The notes: generated by a model from the letters alone, not told the origin. Counted from the stretch's first letter, positions 8,590-16,815 are shown. The stretch is 64,000 nt of DNA from Faecalicatena faecalis (GCF_012524165.2 NZ_JABACJ020000004.1:124001-188000), one strand, 5' to 3'. Translations and numbers: made by a program.

Positions 8590-9587
8590 ATTAGACTAAT
8601 TCTATCATTGAATGCTTTTATATAATATAGTAACATATCATTAAATTTGATATTACGTTTATATGCAATAAAACCAGCCTCACTGGTACTACTAAAACGT
8701 GGAGCCGAATTGATTTCAATAAAACTAAATTCTTGCGTATCTAAGTTTAATCGATAGTCGATTCGGCAAATATCCCTTGCACCAAGGATTTGGGCTATTT
8801 CAATTGATTGCTGTTGTATATTTTTTAATGTTTTTATAGGTATTTTTTCTTCATTTAAATATAGAGTTCTTAACTTATCATGTTTCATTTTTGAATCATA
8901 AATAGTATAGGGGGATTGGTCAAAAAGCTCTGCTGTTATTACATCGTTAATATAGTAATTTCCAGGATTTCCAATCAAATAATTTGTTATATCAACGCCA
9001 TAAATAAATTCTTCTATTATCACTTCACCAAATTCATTTTGCAATTCTTCAACTCTGTTCTTTGTTTCTGCCATTGTATGGCAAACACTCTTTGAGGAAA
9101 TTCCTAGAGAGGATCCTTCACAATTAGGTTTTACAAATAAAGGAAATTTCCAGGAAGACAAATCTTTGAAATCCAAAGGAATATAGGAATTTGCAATACA
9201 AGACTTGGCAGTCACAATACCATTGTTTAATAAGGCTTGTTTACAAAAGTATTTATTATTCATAATTACGGATGGGAATACATCCGAACCACTATAAGGT
9301 ACTTTAAGCAAATCTAAAAGTACAGGTGCTTGTACTCTACTATAACTTTGATCCATGCCATCTGTAAAATTTAAAAACATACAATTTTCAAAAGTTGTAT
9401 GGTTATCAACAGCATGTACCAATTCAGGAATACCTCCAAAATAGTCACACTCATAACCAAGAGAATTTATTCCCCTAATTATTTCTAAAATATTTTTTCG
9501 CGCAGGGTGATCATTATATAGTTTCTCATCACTTTCTGAATAATTTTTTAAGTTTTCACGATAATCACATATAACCCAATATTTCAT
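8586..9587 (-). CDS. D-Ala-D-Ala-ligase-like ATP-grasp enzyme, accessory
   Basis: A 333-residue ATP-grasp protein resembling D-alanine-D-alanine ligase. Visible motifs are FVKPNCEGSSLGIS (residues 151-164, ATP-binding Lys and the glycine/serine loop), VIIEEFIYGVDI (189-200), RIDYRL (275-280) and FIEINSAPRFSSTSEAG (289-305, metal-binding Glu and Asn). In true Ddl enzymes the last motif reads NEIN-MPG-T, so substrate specificity probably differs. It should join a carboxylate to an amine (a dipeptide or peptide tag) with ATP. It is AT-rich like the convergent ATPase gene, has a clear GGGAG ribosome binding site, and carries the same 18-bp motif 105 bases upstream. No other cell-wall or peptide-synthesis gene adjoins it. 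Confidence 0.8.
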   Translation of the reverse strand: MKYWVICDYRENLKNYSESDEKLYNDHPARKNILEIIRGINSLGYECDYFGGIPELVHAVDNHTTFENCMFLNFTDGMDQSYSRVQAPVLLDLLKVPYSGSDVFPSVIMNNKYFCKQALLNNGIVTAKSCIANSYIPLDFKDLSSWKFPLFVKPNCEGSSLGISSKSVCHTMAETKNRVEELQNEFGEVIIEEFIYGVDITNYLIGNPGNYYINDVITAELFDQSPYTIYDSKMKHDKLRTLYLNEEKIPIKTLKNIQQQSIEIAQILGARDICRIDYRLNLDTQEFSFIEINSAPRFSSTSEAGFIAYKRNIKFNDMLLYYIKAFNDRISLI

Positions 9588-9692
9588 ATATTTTCTCCCA
9601 TATTAATTCTATGTTTCAAGTAAGATATTTTAGAACCTTTTAAATATACATTTTCTCTAAAGATTTATATATGTTTCCATATACCATTATGA

Positions 9693-9710
9693 GGATAACT
9701 ACTAATTATC
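9693..9710 (-). repeat. 18-bp operator-like repeat, copy 2, upstream of the ATP-grasp gene
   Basis: Read on the minus strand this is identical over 18 bases to the copy at 6078-6095, and the match stops at both ends. It lies 105 bases upstream of the ATP-grasp start and in the same orientation relative to that gene. It is either a shared operator or an element end. Confidence 0.6.
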
Positions 9711-9825
9711 TATTATTTTTAAAAGAGCGAAGGAAACAGAATAACACACATCCTATTGATTTTCCCTCCATTTTGGACTAAGATGTTTATCAGTCACACC
9801 CGTTTATTTTTAAGAAAGGAAACGT

Positions 9826-9894
9826 ATGATATCCACCTTCTGCATAAGCAAAGCATTCTATCATACTAGGTTTAAGAACTATGGATTTATTTGA
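9826..9894 (+). CDS. Possible 22-codon leader ORF overlapping the rarA start
   Basis: An ATG at 9826 has a good ribosome binding site (AAGAAAGGA, spacing about 6). It opens a 22-codon frame (begins MISTFCISKAFYH) that stops at 9892-9894, inside the first codons of rarA. The rarA ATG at 9881 has only a weak AGG upstream, so translation of the leader could deliver ribosomes to rarA by termination-reinitiation. No homology is claimed. It could equally be chance, as the spacer is AT-rich. Confidence 0.3.
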   Translation: MISTFCISKAFYHTRFKNYGFI

Positions 9895-11197
9895 TTATAT
9901 GAGAGAGACGAAGCAGGAGAAGGAGTCTCCGCTTGCATCCAGGATGCGCCCGACGACCTTGGACGAGGTAGTGGGGCAGCAGCATATTATTGGAAGGGAC
10001 AAGCTATTATACCGTGCGATCAAGGCCGATAAGCTAGGTTCTCTGATTTTTTATGGACCTCCGGGAACTGGGAAGACGACTCTTGCCAAGGTGATCGCGA
10101 ATACGACGAGTGCGGAGTTTAAGCAGATCAATGCGACCATTGCTGGGAAAAAGGATATGGAGGAGGTCGTAAAGGGGGCAAAGGAGCTTCTGGGAATGTA
10201 CCAGAAGAAGACAATTCTGTTTATCGACGAGATTCATCGCTTCAATAAGGGGCAGCAGGATTATCTGCTTCCATATGTTGAGGACGGCACGATCACGTTG
10301 ATCGGTGCTACGACGGAGAATCCATATTTTGAGGTGAACGGAGCTCTTTTGTCACGTTCCAGTGTATTTGAATTAAAATTTTTAAGCAAAGAGGATGTAA
10401 AGACACTGCTTAAGCGTGCCGTTTATGATGATAAAAAGGGGATGGGAAGCTTTCAGGCTGAGATTGATGAGGAGGCCTTGGAATTCCTGGCTGATGTTTC
10501 CGGCGGAGATGCGAGAAATGCATTGAATGCAGTCGAACTGGGAGTACTGACGACTCAGCGCAGCGAGGATGGAAAGATACATATTACATTAGATGTGGCA
10601 TCAGAATGTATTCAAAAGAGAGTCGTGCGGTATGATAAGACTGGAGATAACCATTATGATACGATTTCGGCCTTCATCAAAAGTATGAGAGGGTCTGACC
10701 CGGATGCGGCAGTTTATTACCTTGCGAAGATGCTGTATGCCGGGGAAGACGTAAAATTCATTGCAAGGCGCATCATGATCTGTGCCTCCGAGGACGTGGG
10801 GAATGCCGATCCGATGGCCTTGACTGTAGCAGTATCTGCGGCACAGGCAGTAGAGCGGATCGGGATGCCGGAATCCCAGATTATTCTGGCACAGGCGGTT
10901 ACTTATGTTGCTTCTGCACCCAAAAGCAATTCCGCTACAAATGCCATTTTTGCGGCGATGGAGAGTGTAAAGCATGAGAAGACGACGGTTCCGTCTCATC
11001 TCCAGGATGCTCATTATAAAGGCGCTCAGAAATTAGGTCATGGAACCGGATATCAGTATGCGCATGATTATCCGAATCATTATGTACATCAGCAATACCT
11101 GCCGGATGAAATAAAAGACGCCAGGTTCTATGAACCGGGCGTCCTGGGTTACGAAAAAACAATAAAAGAACATTTAGAGAAGCTTCGTCAAGAGTAA
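9881..11197 (+). CDS. rarA: Replication-associated recombination protein A (RarA/MgsA)
   Basis: A 438-residue AAA+ ATPase of the clamp-loader type that acts at stalled replication forks. Evidence: LASRMRPTTLDEVVGQQHII at the N-terminus, Walker A GPPGTGKTT (about residues 59-67), Walker B ILFIDEIHRF (about 110-119), sensor 1 GATTENPYFEV, sensor 2 GGDARNALNAVELG, and the C-terminal MgsA tetramerisation region with ARRIMICASEDVGNADP and HYKGAQKLGHGTGY. Length is normal. The gene ends 24 bases inside the convergent DUF4364 gene. Base composition returns here to that of the core chromosome, marking the right edge of the AT-rich island. Confidence 0.95.
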   Translation: MDLFDYMRETKQEKESPLASRMRPTTLDEVVGQQHIIGRDKLLYRAIKADKLGSLIFYGPPGTGKTTLAKVIANTTSAEFKQINATIAGKKDMEEVVKGAKELLGMYQKKTILFIDEIHRFNKGQQDYLLPYVEDGTITLIGATTENPYFEVNGALLSRSSVFELKFLSKEDVKTLLKRAVYDDKKGMGSFQAEIDEEALEFLADVSGGDARNALNAVELGVLTTQRSEDGKIHITLDVASECIQKRVVRYDKTGDNHYDTISAFIKSMRGSDPDAAVYYLAKMLYAGEDVKFIARRIMICASEDVGNADPMALTVAVSAAQAVERIGMPESQIILAQAVTYVASAPKSNSATNAIFAAMESVKHEKTTVPSHLQDAHYKGAQKLGHGTGYQYAHDYPNHYVHQQYLPDEIKDARFYEPGVLGYEKTIKEHLEKLRQE

Positions 11198-11686
11198 AGT
11201 ATAGATCTCCTGGCTCTGGCTCGTCCAGTTATTCGCAATGGTTTCGGCCTCGACCTCCGTAGGAACTGTTAGTTTCAGGTCGATCAGGCTGAAACCATTT
11301 TCTACGATCTGGCACTGCACTTCATACTCATGGTTCGTATTCAGGTAATAGTCAGACTTGATCGCCACCTCTTCCTTGAGGTCATACCTTTTTTCCTTAA
11401 AAAACTCATCAATATCTTTTTGGATGGCAGGAGAAATCTTATTCTTGAAGAATTGAATCGTATCTTCCCCGCCTGTCGTCAGATGGTATAAAGTCCTGTT
11501 ATGTGTGGTCTCGACCCTTAAGAGGCCGGAATCCACCATTTCTGCCAATGTCTCTTGTAGCTTGAAGTAGGTAGTGTATCCTTTGTCTAATATAAACTCT
11601 GAAATCTGTGAAGTCGTCAACGGAAAATCGACTCTTTCCAACATGTATAAAACGATCAGCTTATATAGTGTAAATGTTTCACTCAT
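11174..11686 (-). CDS. DUF4364 family protein, winged-helix N-terminus
   Basis: A 170-residue protein of the clostridial DUF4364 family. The N-terminal 70 residues (TLYKLIVLYMLERVDFPLTTSQISEFIL onward in shape) look like a winged helix-turn-helix of the PadR/MarR kind, and the C-terminal half is an alpha/beta domain of unknown role. Function is not established. Its start overlaps the upstream radical SAM gene by 8 bases, indicating translational coupling, so malic enzyme, radical SAM protein and DUF4364 protein form one operon. Confidence 0.85.
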   Translation of the reverse strand: MSETFTLYKLIVLYMLERVDFPLTTSQISEFILDKGYTTYFKLQETLAEMVDSGLLRVETTHNRTLYHLTTGGEDTIQFFKNKISPAIQKDIDEFFKEKRYDLKEEVAIKSDYYLNTNHEYEVQCQIVENGFSLIDLKLTVPTEVEAETIANNWTSQSQEIYTLLLTKLL

Positions 11687-12605
11687 GATACTCCTTTCCC
11701 TGCCAGATATCCTGTTCTTTCAGATAACGGTGCAGTGTGTTTAATACAGTCCTTTTCTGACTGGTCCATAAAGGGGCAATCAAAAGATCGCTCGGTCCGT
11801 CCCCGGTCAGACGGTGGATGGTGATCTGTGGATTCAGACGAGAGATGCACGTTCCCAGAAATTCGATGTATTCCTGCATATCAGGAACCAGGAAGGGGCG
11901 CTTCTTATATTCTTCTGCAAGGTCTGTACCCTTTAAGATATGCAGAAGCTGGAGCTTTATTCCTTGAATATCCATGTGATTGAGATAATCAAGGGTCTTT
12001 AGCATCTGCGCTTTTGTCTCCCCCGGAAGGAACAGGATGGTATGGACGATTACGGTAATGCCCAGTTTCCGAAGATCTTTGACCGCTTTTTCAAAAACCG
12101 GAAGCTCATAACCTCTGCGGATAAAAGCGGCGGTCGCCGGATGAATTGTCTGTAGTCCAAGCTCGACCCATACGGGGTTGATTCGGTTGACTGCACCTAA
12201 CAGTTCAAGAACATCATCCCCAAGACAGTCAGGTCTGGTGGCGATGGAAAGAATCTTGACTTCCTCATCCTGAATTGCCTCCATGTACAGCTTTTTAAGT
12301 CTTTCAACCGGAGCATAGGTGTTAGTAAATGCCTGAAAGTATGCGATGTAGGAGTGAACCGGACGTTTTCCATTCAACTCTTTTTTTCCACGTGCAATCT
12401 GTTCCGTAATAGAAAGTGCTCTGGAACCTGCAAAATCACCGGAGCCGCTGGCGCTGCAGAAAATGCAGCCGCCTCTCCCAACTTTCCCGTCCCGGTTCGG
12501 GCAGGTCATCCCACCGTCTAATGTGATTTTATAAACTTTTTCTCCATAGTTCTGTTTTAAATCATAATCTAATGAGTGGTAACGTTTTTCCCCCCATCGG
12601 TTCAT
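11679..12605 (-). CDS. TIGR01212 family radical SAM protein (YhcC-like)
   Basis: A 308-residue radical SAM enzyme. The 4Fe-4S cysteines are in CPNRDGKVGRGGCIFC near residue 34: one Cys, then a CxxC after a nine-residue gap, the unusual spacing of the YhcC/TIGR01212 family. The SAM domain continues with SIATRPDCLGDDVLELL and WVELGLQTIH. The family resembles Elp3-type enzymes but its reaction is not established. It starts directly after the malic enzyme stop codon and overlaps the DUF4364 start. Confidence 0.92.
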   Translation of the reverse strand: MNRWGEKRYHSLDYDLKQNYGEKVYKITLDGGMTCPNRDGKVGRGGCIFCSASGSGDFAGSRALSITEQIARGKKELNGKRPVHSYIAYFQAFTNTYAPVERLKKLYMEAIQDEEVKILSIATRPDCLGDDVLELLGAVNRINPVWVELGLQTIHPATAAFIRRGYELPVFEKAVKDLRKLGITVIVHTILFLPGETKAQMLKTLDYLNHMDIQGIKLQLLHILKGTDLAEEYKKRPFLVPDMQEYIEFLGTCISRLNPQITIHRLTGDGPSDLLIAPLWTSQKRTVLNTLHRYLKEQDIWQGKEYHE

Positions 12606-13754
12606 CTATATCAATTCCTTTACCGCTTTGCTTACTGCTTCGGCAACACGCGGGTCGAATGCTTCCGGGAGGATGTTGTTCTCGCTTAGATCCTCATCGG
12701 CTACAAGTCCTGCTATCGCTTTGGCAGTTGCTAGTTTCATATCTTCTGTAATCTGTGTGGCTCTTCCTTCCAATGCTCCCTTGAAAATACCAGGGAATGC
12801 AACGACGTTGTTCACCTGGTTCGGGAAATCAGAACGACCTGTTCCGACTACCTTTGCCCCGGCTTCCTTAGCAAGGTCCGGCATGATTTCAGGAACTGGG
12901 TTTGCCATGGCAAAAAGGATGGCATCCTGATTCATGGAAGCGACCATTTCTTTTGTGACAATGTTTGGTGCGGATACGCCCACAAAGATATCGGCTCCAA
13001 CGAGTGCATCTGCGAGTGTTCCGGTCTTTCCTTCTAAATTCGTGACCTCGGTCATCTTCTCCTGCATCCAGTTCAGGTTCGGTGAAGACTTACTGATCAT
13101 ACCATTGATGTCACACATAATCACATTCGGGAAACCATATGTAAGAAGCAGCTTCGTGATGGCTACTCCGGCAGAGCCTGCCCCGTTCACTACGACTTTA
13201 CATTCTTCCATCTTCTTTCCTGTGACCTTTAATGCATTGATGATTCCGGCGAGTACAACGATAGCAGTACCGTGCTGGTCATCATGGAAAACAGGGATGT
13301 CCAAGAGTTCTTTTAAACGTGCTTCGATCTCGAAGCAGCGCGGTGCGGAGATGTCTTCCAAATTGATTCCACCGAAGGCCGGAGCGATATTGACCACTGT
13401 CTTGATGATCTCTTCTGTATCCTGGGTATCCAGGCAGATCGGTACGGCATTGACACCACCGAATTCTTTGAAGAGGACGGCTTTTCCTTCCATAACAGGC
13501 ATCGCTGCACGAGCACCGATATTGCCGAGTCCAAGAACTGCACTTCCGTCAGATACGACGGCAATTGTATTTGATTTGATTGTATATTTGTAAGCGGCAT
13601 CCGGGTCTTTTGCGATGACCTTACATGGTTCTGCAACACCTGGAGTATAGGCGATGGCAAGGTCTTCTCTGGAATTTACATGAGATTTTGCCGTAGTCTC
13701 TATTTTACCGTTCCATTGTTCATGCATCTGCAATGCTTTTTCACTGTTTGTCAT
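12606..13754 (-). CDS. NAD(P)-dependent malic enzyme, short bacterial type
   Basis: A 382-residue oxidative decarboxylase converting malate to pyruvate and CO2 with NAD(P)+. Family signatures: YTPGVAEPCK (about residues 35-44), GLGNIGARAAMPVMEGK (about 76-92), FHDDQHGTAIVVLAG (about 156-170, metal and substrate residues) and the dinucleotide loop NGAGSAGVAI (about 190-199). Length fits the short class without a C-terminal phosphotransacetylase-like domain. It is the first gene of the operon with the radical SAM and DUF4364 genes. Whether NAD or NADP is used cannot be decided by eye. Confidence 0.93.
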   Translation of the reverse strand: MTNSEKALQMHEQWNGKIETTAKSHVNSREDLAIAYTPGVAEPCKVIAKDPDAAYKYTIKSNTIAVVSDGSAVLGLGNIGARAAMPVMEGKAVLFKEFGGVNAVPICLDTQDTEEIIKTVVNIAPAFGGINLEDISAPRCFEIEARLKELLDIPVFHDDQHGTAIVVLAGIINALKVTGKKMEECKVVVNGAGSAGVAITKLLLTYGFPNVIMCDINGMISKSSPNLNWMQEKMTEVTNLEGKTGTLADALVGADIFVGVSAPNIVTKEMVASMNQDAILFAMANPVPEIMPDLAKEAGAKVVGTGRSDFPNQVNNVVAFPGIFKGALEGRATQITEDMKLATAKAIAGLVADEDLSENNILPEAFDPRVAEAVSKAVKELI

Positions 13755-14065
13755 TTTGTTACCTCGCTGTCTTATAGATTTTCTTCTTATTATTTATATC
13801 TGTTCATTATCATATCACTCTTAGAAAAGCAACGCAAGCGTGAAAGCCGGAGGATTTGCCTGGATTTGAAAAAAATCACTTTTCTTTTTGATATGTATGA
13901 TGTATAATGGGTTCAGATTTGATATATATCTTATTGGAGACAGGTATAATACATGCCTGATTTCGGACAAGTCACTTCAGACTAAGGTTCCCGCAACATT
14001 TTTTATAAAATGAATACATGAACAAAGTAACAGTGATAAATCGTTATAAGAAAGGAAAGGTATTT
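13755..14065. promoter_or_regulatory. Divergent promoter region between malic enzyme and rho
   Basis: A 311-base AT-rich spacer. On the plus strand TATAAT boxes occur at about 13903-13908 and 13949-13954, either of which could serve rho and would leave a leader of over 100 bases. Long leaders are common for rho, which is often autoregulated. An earlier in-frame ATG at 14018 is ignored because the AAAGGAAAGG ribosome binding site fits the one at 14066. No -35 element is convincing. Confidence 0.35.
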
Positions 14066-15415
14066 ATGACAAGAGAAAAGTATGAATCTCTGCCTCTTGC
14101 TACGCTGAAAGAACTGGCGAAGGCAAGAAAAATGAAAGGTGTGTCCACCATGAAGAAGAGCGAGCTCATAGACGCAATGCTTGCTCAGGACGAAAAAGAA
14201 AAGATGGAAGAAGCGAAGGCTGAAGCAAAAGAAGAAGTCAAAGAGGAAATGAAGGACAAAAAAGAGGCGACTGATATCGAGCAGCTTGACAGTGGGGAGA
14301 CAGCGAACGGAATTCTGGAAGTCCTGCCGGATGGATATGGATTTATCCGTTGTGAGAACTACCTGCCCGGAGAAAAGGACGTATACGTTTCTCCTTCCCA
14401 AATCCGGAGATTTAATCTGAAAACGGGCGATATTATCGCAGGAAATAAGAGAATCAAGACACAGTCAGAGAAGTTCAGTGCTCTTTTATATGTTTCTACG
14501 ATCAACGGCTTAAAGCCGGCAGAGGCTATGAAGCGCAGCAACTTTGAGGACTTGACCCCAATTTTCCCGAATCAGCGTCTGCGCCTGGAGACACAGGGAA
14601 GTACCACAGCAATGAGGATTGTCGACCTGCTTTCCCCAATCGGTAAGGGGCAGCGTGGTATGATCGTATCTCCACCGAAGGCTGGTAAGACAACGCTGTT
14701 AAAAGAGGTCGCGCTTTCCGTACAGAAGAGAGAGCCGAACATGCATCTTTTGATTCTTTTGATTGATGAGCGTCCTGAGGAGGTTACAGATATCAGAGAA
14801 GCAATCGCAGGACCGAATGTAGAAGTCATCTATTCTACCTTTGATGAGCTTCCAGAGCATCACAAGAGAGTATCTGAGATGGTGATTGAGCGTGCAAAAC
14901 GTTTGGTCGAGCATGGCAAAGACGTGATGATCCTTCTGGACAGTATCACAAGACTGGCACGTGCATACAACCTGACAGTACCGCCGTCAGGAAGAACTCT
15001 CTCAGGTGGTCTTGATCCGGCAGCACTGCATATGCCGAAGCGTTTCTTTGGTGCTGCTAGAAATATGAGAGAGGGCGGCAGCCTGACCATCCTTGCAACT
15101 GCGCTGGTCGAGACAGGAAGCAAGATGGATGATGTTGTATACGAGGAATTCAAGGGGACTGGAAATATGGAGCTTGTTCTGGATAGAAAGCTGCAGGAAA
15201 AGAGAGTGTTCCCGGCCATCGATATTCCAAAATCAGGAACGAGAAGAGAAGATCTTCTGCTCACCAGAGAAGAGCAGGATGCGGTATATATTATTCGCAA
15301 AGCATTGAATGGATTGAAAGCAGAAGAGGCTGTGGACAACCTTTTGACTATGTTCTCACAGACAAAGAATAATGCAGAACTGGTACAGATGGTGATTAAG
15401 AAGAAATTCATCTAG
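14066..15415 (+). CDS. rho: Transcription termination factor Rho
   Basis: A 449-residue hexameric RNA-dependent ATPase that terminates transcription. Order: Rho_N SAP-like domain ([20 protein letters not shown], about residues 12-31), a short highly charged Glu/Lys insert (about 47-75), the cold-shock-like RNA-binding domain ([16 protein letters not shown], about 86-101), Walker [12 protein letters not shown] (about 202-212), Walker [14 protein letters not shown] (about 228-240), and the Q and R loops with [13 protein letters not shown]. The charged insert is common in Firmicutes Rho. It appears to be transcribed alone. Confidence 0.95.
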   Translation: MTREKYESLPLATLKELAKARKMKGVSTMKKSELIDAMLAQDEKEKMEEAKAEAKEEVKEEMKDKKEATDIEQLDSGETANGILEVLPDGYGFIRCENYLPGEKDVYVSPSQIRRFNLKTGDIIAGNKRIKTQSEKFSALLYVSTINGLKPAEAMKRSNFEDLTPIFPNQRLRLETQGSTTAMRIVDLLSPIGKGQRGMIVSPPKAGKTTLLKEVALSVQKREPNMHLLILLIDERPEEVTDIREAIAGPNVEVIYSTFDELPEHHKRVSEMVIERAKRLVEHGKDVMILLDSITRLARAYNLTVPPSGRTLSGGLDPAALHMPKRFFGAARNMREGGSLTILATALVETGSKMDDVVYEEFKGTGNMELVLDRKLQEKRVFPAIDIPKSGTRREDLLLTREEQDAVYIIRKALNGLKAEEAVDNLLTMFSQTKNNAELVQMVIKKKFI

Positions 15416-15426
15416 CAGCTTATTTT

Positions 15427-15462
15427 ATATCATGTCCCACTAAAAATAGCGGGACGTGATAT
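15427..15462. terminator. Hairpin between convergent rho and TSUP genes
   Basis: ATATCATGTCCC (15427-15438) pairs with GGGACGTGATAT (15451-15462) with one imperfect pair and a 12-base loop. It lies just after both stop codons. Neither strand has a good T-tract next to it, so it may act as an RNA-stabilising end rather than a classical terminator. Confidence 0.45.
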
Positions 15463-15465
15463 GTA

Positions 15466-16227
15466 TCAATATACATTCAGGACTTTCAGAAGCAGCAGGA
15501 ACAGAACCAACAGGATGCTGGGCTTCACGATCTTAGCCCCGTTCTTCATGACCATGCCTGCGCCTAAGTAGCCACCGGCCATGTTGCATATAGCGGCAGC
15601 GATTCCCACAGGAATTAAGACCTGCCCGTTGATCAGGAAAATCACGAGAGAGGTGATATTGGTCGTGAGGTTGATGACCTTGGCCTGTCCGTTGGAAGTC
15701 TTGATGCTCAGCTTTGCAAATACAGTAAAAGCGATAATCAGAAATGTCCCGGTCCCAGGACCGTAGAAGCCGTCATACATCCCGATGATCAAGGCTGCGA
15801 TCGTAGCAGTGAGATAGGTCCTCTTATCCAGTGTGACTGTGTCGCTGCCGTTGTCATGGAAGAGTTTTTTGTTCAATACAAGGAATGCGGACACAGGCAG
15901 AATCCCGATCAGTACATAGAGCATGATTTTTTCGGGAACAATCATGGAGATATGCGCCCCGATGGAAGAGCCGATAATTGCTGCGATGACGGAGGGAACG
16001 GCGAGCTTAAAGTTGACCAGACCATTCTTGATGAAACGGATAGTGGCAAGGGTCGTCCCGCAAGTGGAAGACATCTTATTCGTAGCAACTGCCGTATGAG
16101 GGGGCAGCCCCGCAATCAGATATGCCGGCAGCGAGATCAGTCCGCCGCCTCCGCCGATGGCATCTACCAGTCCGGCGAGGAACAAAAAGGGACATACGAT
16201 GAAGAATGTGGTTGCTGTAATTTCCAT
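15466..16227 (-). CDS. TSUP family permease (sulfite exporter TauE/SafE)
   Basis: A 253-residue membrane protein with about eight hydrophobic segments. The first repeat contains AGLVDAIGGGGGLISLPAYL (about residues 18-37) and PPHTAVATNKMSSTCGTTLA, the conserved TauE/SafE signature. The second carries GMYDGFYGPGTGTFLI (about 149-164). Family members export sulfite, sulfoacetate or other organosulfur anions, and the substrate here is not indicated by neighbours. It is convergent with rho and divergent from rpmE. Confidence 0.9.
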   Translation of the reverse strand: MEITATTFFIVCPFLFLAGLVDAIGGGGGLISLPAYLIAGLPPHTAVATNKMSSTCGTTLATIRFIKNGLVNFKLAVPSVIAAIIGSSIGAHISMIVPEKIMLYVLIGILPVSAFLVLNKKLFHDNGSDTVTLDKRTYLTATIAALIIGMYDGFYGPGTGTFLIIAFTVFAKLSIKTSNGQAKVINLTTNITSLVIFLINGQVLIPVGIAAAICNMAGGYLGAGMVMKNGAKIVKPSILLVLFLLLLKVLNVY

Positions 16228-16321
16228 AAGAAATTCTCCTTTGTAATAAACTTAAGTAGAAGCAGTATACCATGAAAAAATAATTTTTCAAAGAGTTTCA
16301 CAGATTATTCTGAAAAATAAC

Positions 16322-16350
16322 TTGCAAAACTAAAAATCTTATGATACAAT
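16322..16350 (+). promoter_or_regulatory. Promoter of rpmE
   Basis: TTGCAA (16322-16327), a 17-base spacer and TACAAT (16345-16350) with an extended -10 TGA. The box ends 56 bases before the rpmE ATG. It fits a sigma-A promoter well. Confidence 0.7.
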
Positions 16351-16406
16351 AACAAAGCTGTTTAGAGATTATAATAACTATATTTTGAAATAGAGAGGTG
16401 AAAATC

Positions 16407-16607
16407 ATGAGAGAAGGAATCCATCCAGAGTACCATCAGGCAACAGTAACTTGCAACTGCGGAAACACATTTGTAACAGGATCTACAAACAAGGAAATCC
16501 ACGTAGAAATCTGCTCCAAATGCCATCCATTCTACACTGGACAGCAGAAAGCGAACCAGGCTCGTGGACGTGTTGATAAGTTCAATAAGAAATATGGTAT
16601 TAAATAA
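16407..16607 (+). CDS. rpmE: 50S ribosomal protein L31
   Basis: A 66-residue L31 of the zinc-binding (C+) type: [10 protein letters not shown] at the start, CNCG (about residues 14-17) and CSKC (about 35-38) supplying metal ligands, then HPFYTGQQK. The ribosome binding site GAGAGGTG sets the ATG at 16407; the frame is open three codons further, but only through that site. It has its own promoter and terminator, and precedes DUF1385-prmC-prfA, an arrangement common in Firmicutes. Confidence 0.97.
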   Translation: MREGIHPEYHQATVTCNCGNTFVTGSTNKEIHVEICSKCHPFYTGQQKANQARGRVDKFNKKYGIK

Positions 16608-16620
16608 GAATGATTTATTG

Positions 16621-16650
16621 CAGGCTGAGGTGAAAATCTCAGCCTGTTGT
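16621..16650 (+). terminator. Terminator of rpmE
   Basis: CAGGCTGAG (16621-16629) pairs perfectly with CTCAGCCTG (16638-16646) around an 8-base loop, then TTGTTAAATT, 13 bases after the rpmE stop. Confidence 0.75.
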
Positions 16651-16690
16651 TAAATTAGCGCAGATAGAGCGCTTCCGTTCGGATATGAAG

Positions 16691-16784
16691 TGATATATTC
16701 GAAGGTGAGCGTACCATGGCGTTGGCCGTGGAATCACATATCATATAATCGAAGGTCAGCAACTTCCAAGGGAAGGAACTGACC
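16691..16784 (+). promoter_or_regulatory. Structured leader with two hairpins sharing a TCGAAGGT motif, upstream of DUF1385
   Basis: Two consecutive stem-loops precede the DUF1385 gene. Hairpin 1 stacks TGATAT (16691)/ATATCA (16738), GTGA (16705)/TCAC (16734) and CCATGG (16714)/CCGTGG (16726). Hairpin 2 stacks GGTCAG (16754)/CTGACC (16779) and CTTCC (16763)/GGAAG (16771) around a 3-base loop and is followed by CTTTTC. TCGAAGGT occurs at the 5' side of both, 50 bases apart. The design suggests a tandem RNA element or attenuator. I cannot assign it to a known class. Confidence 0.45.
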
Positions 16785-16815
16785 CTTTTCAGGTATGCTT
16801 AAGACAGGAGGGGAC

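Noticed and set aside
9671..9781. 36-codon frame upstream of rarA, possible precursor peptide for the ATP-grasp enzyme
   Set aside because: No ribosome binding site, no leader/core-like pattern, and it reads through the 18-bp motif on the strand opposite to the ATP-grasp gene.
4635..9880. Direct-repeat attachment sites (attL/attR) bounding the island
   Set aside because: Comparison by eye of the flanks gave no shared direct repeat of convincing length; only the inverted 18-bp motif was found.
12934..13593. 220-codon frame antisense to the malic enzyme gene
   Set aside because: It is a frame shadow: the malic enzyme on the other strand has clear family motifs and the antisense product does not.
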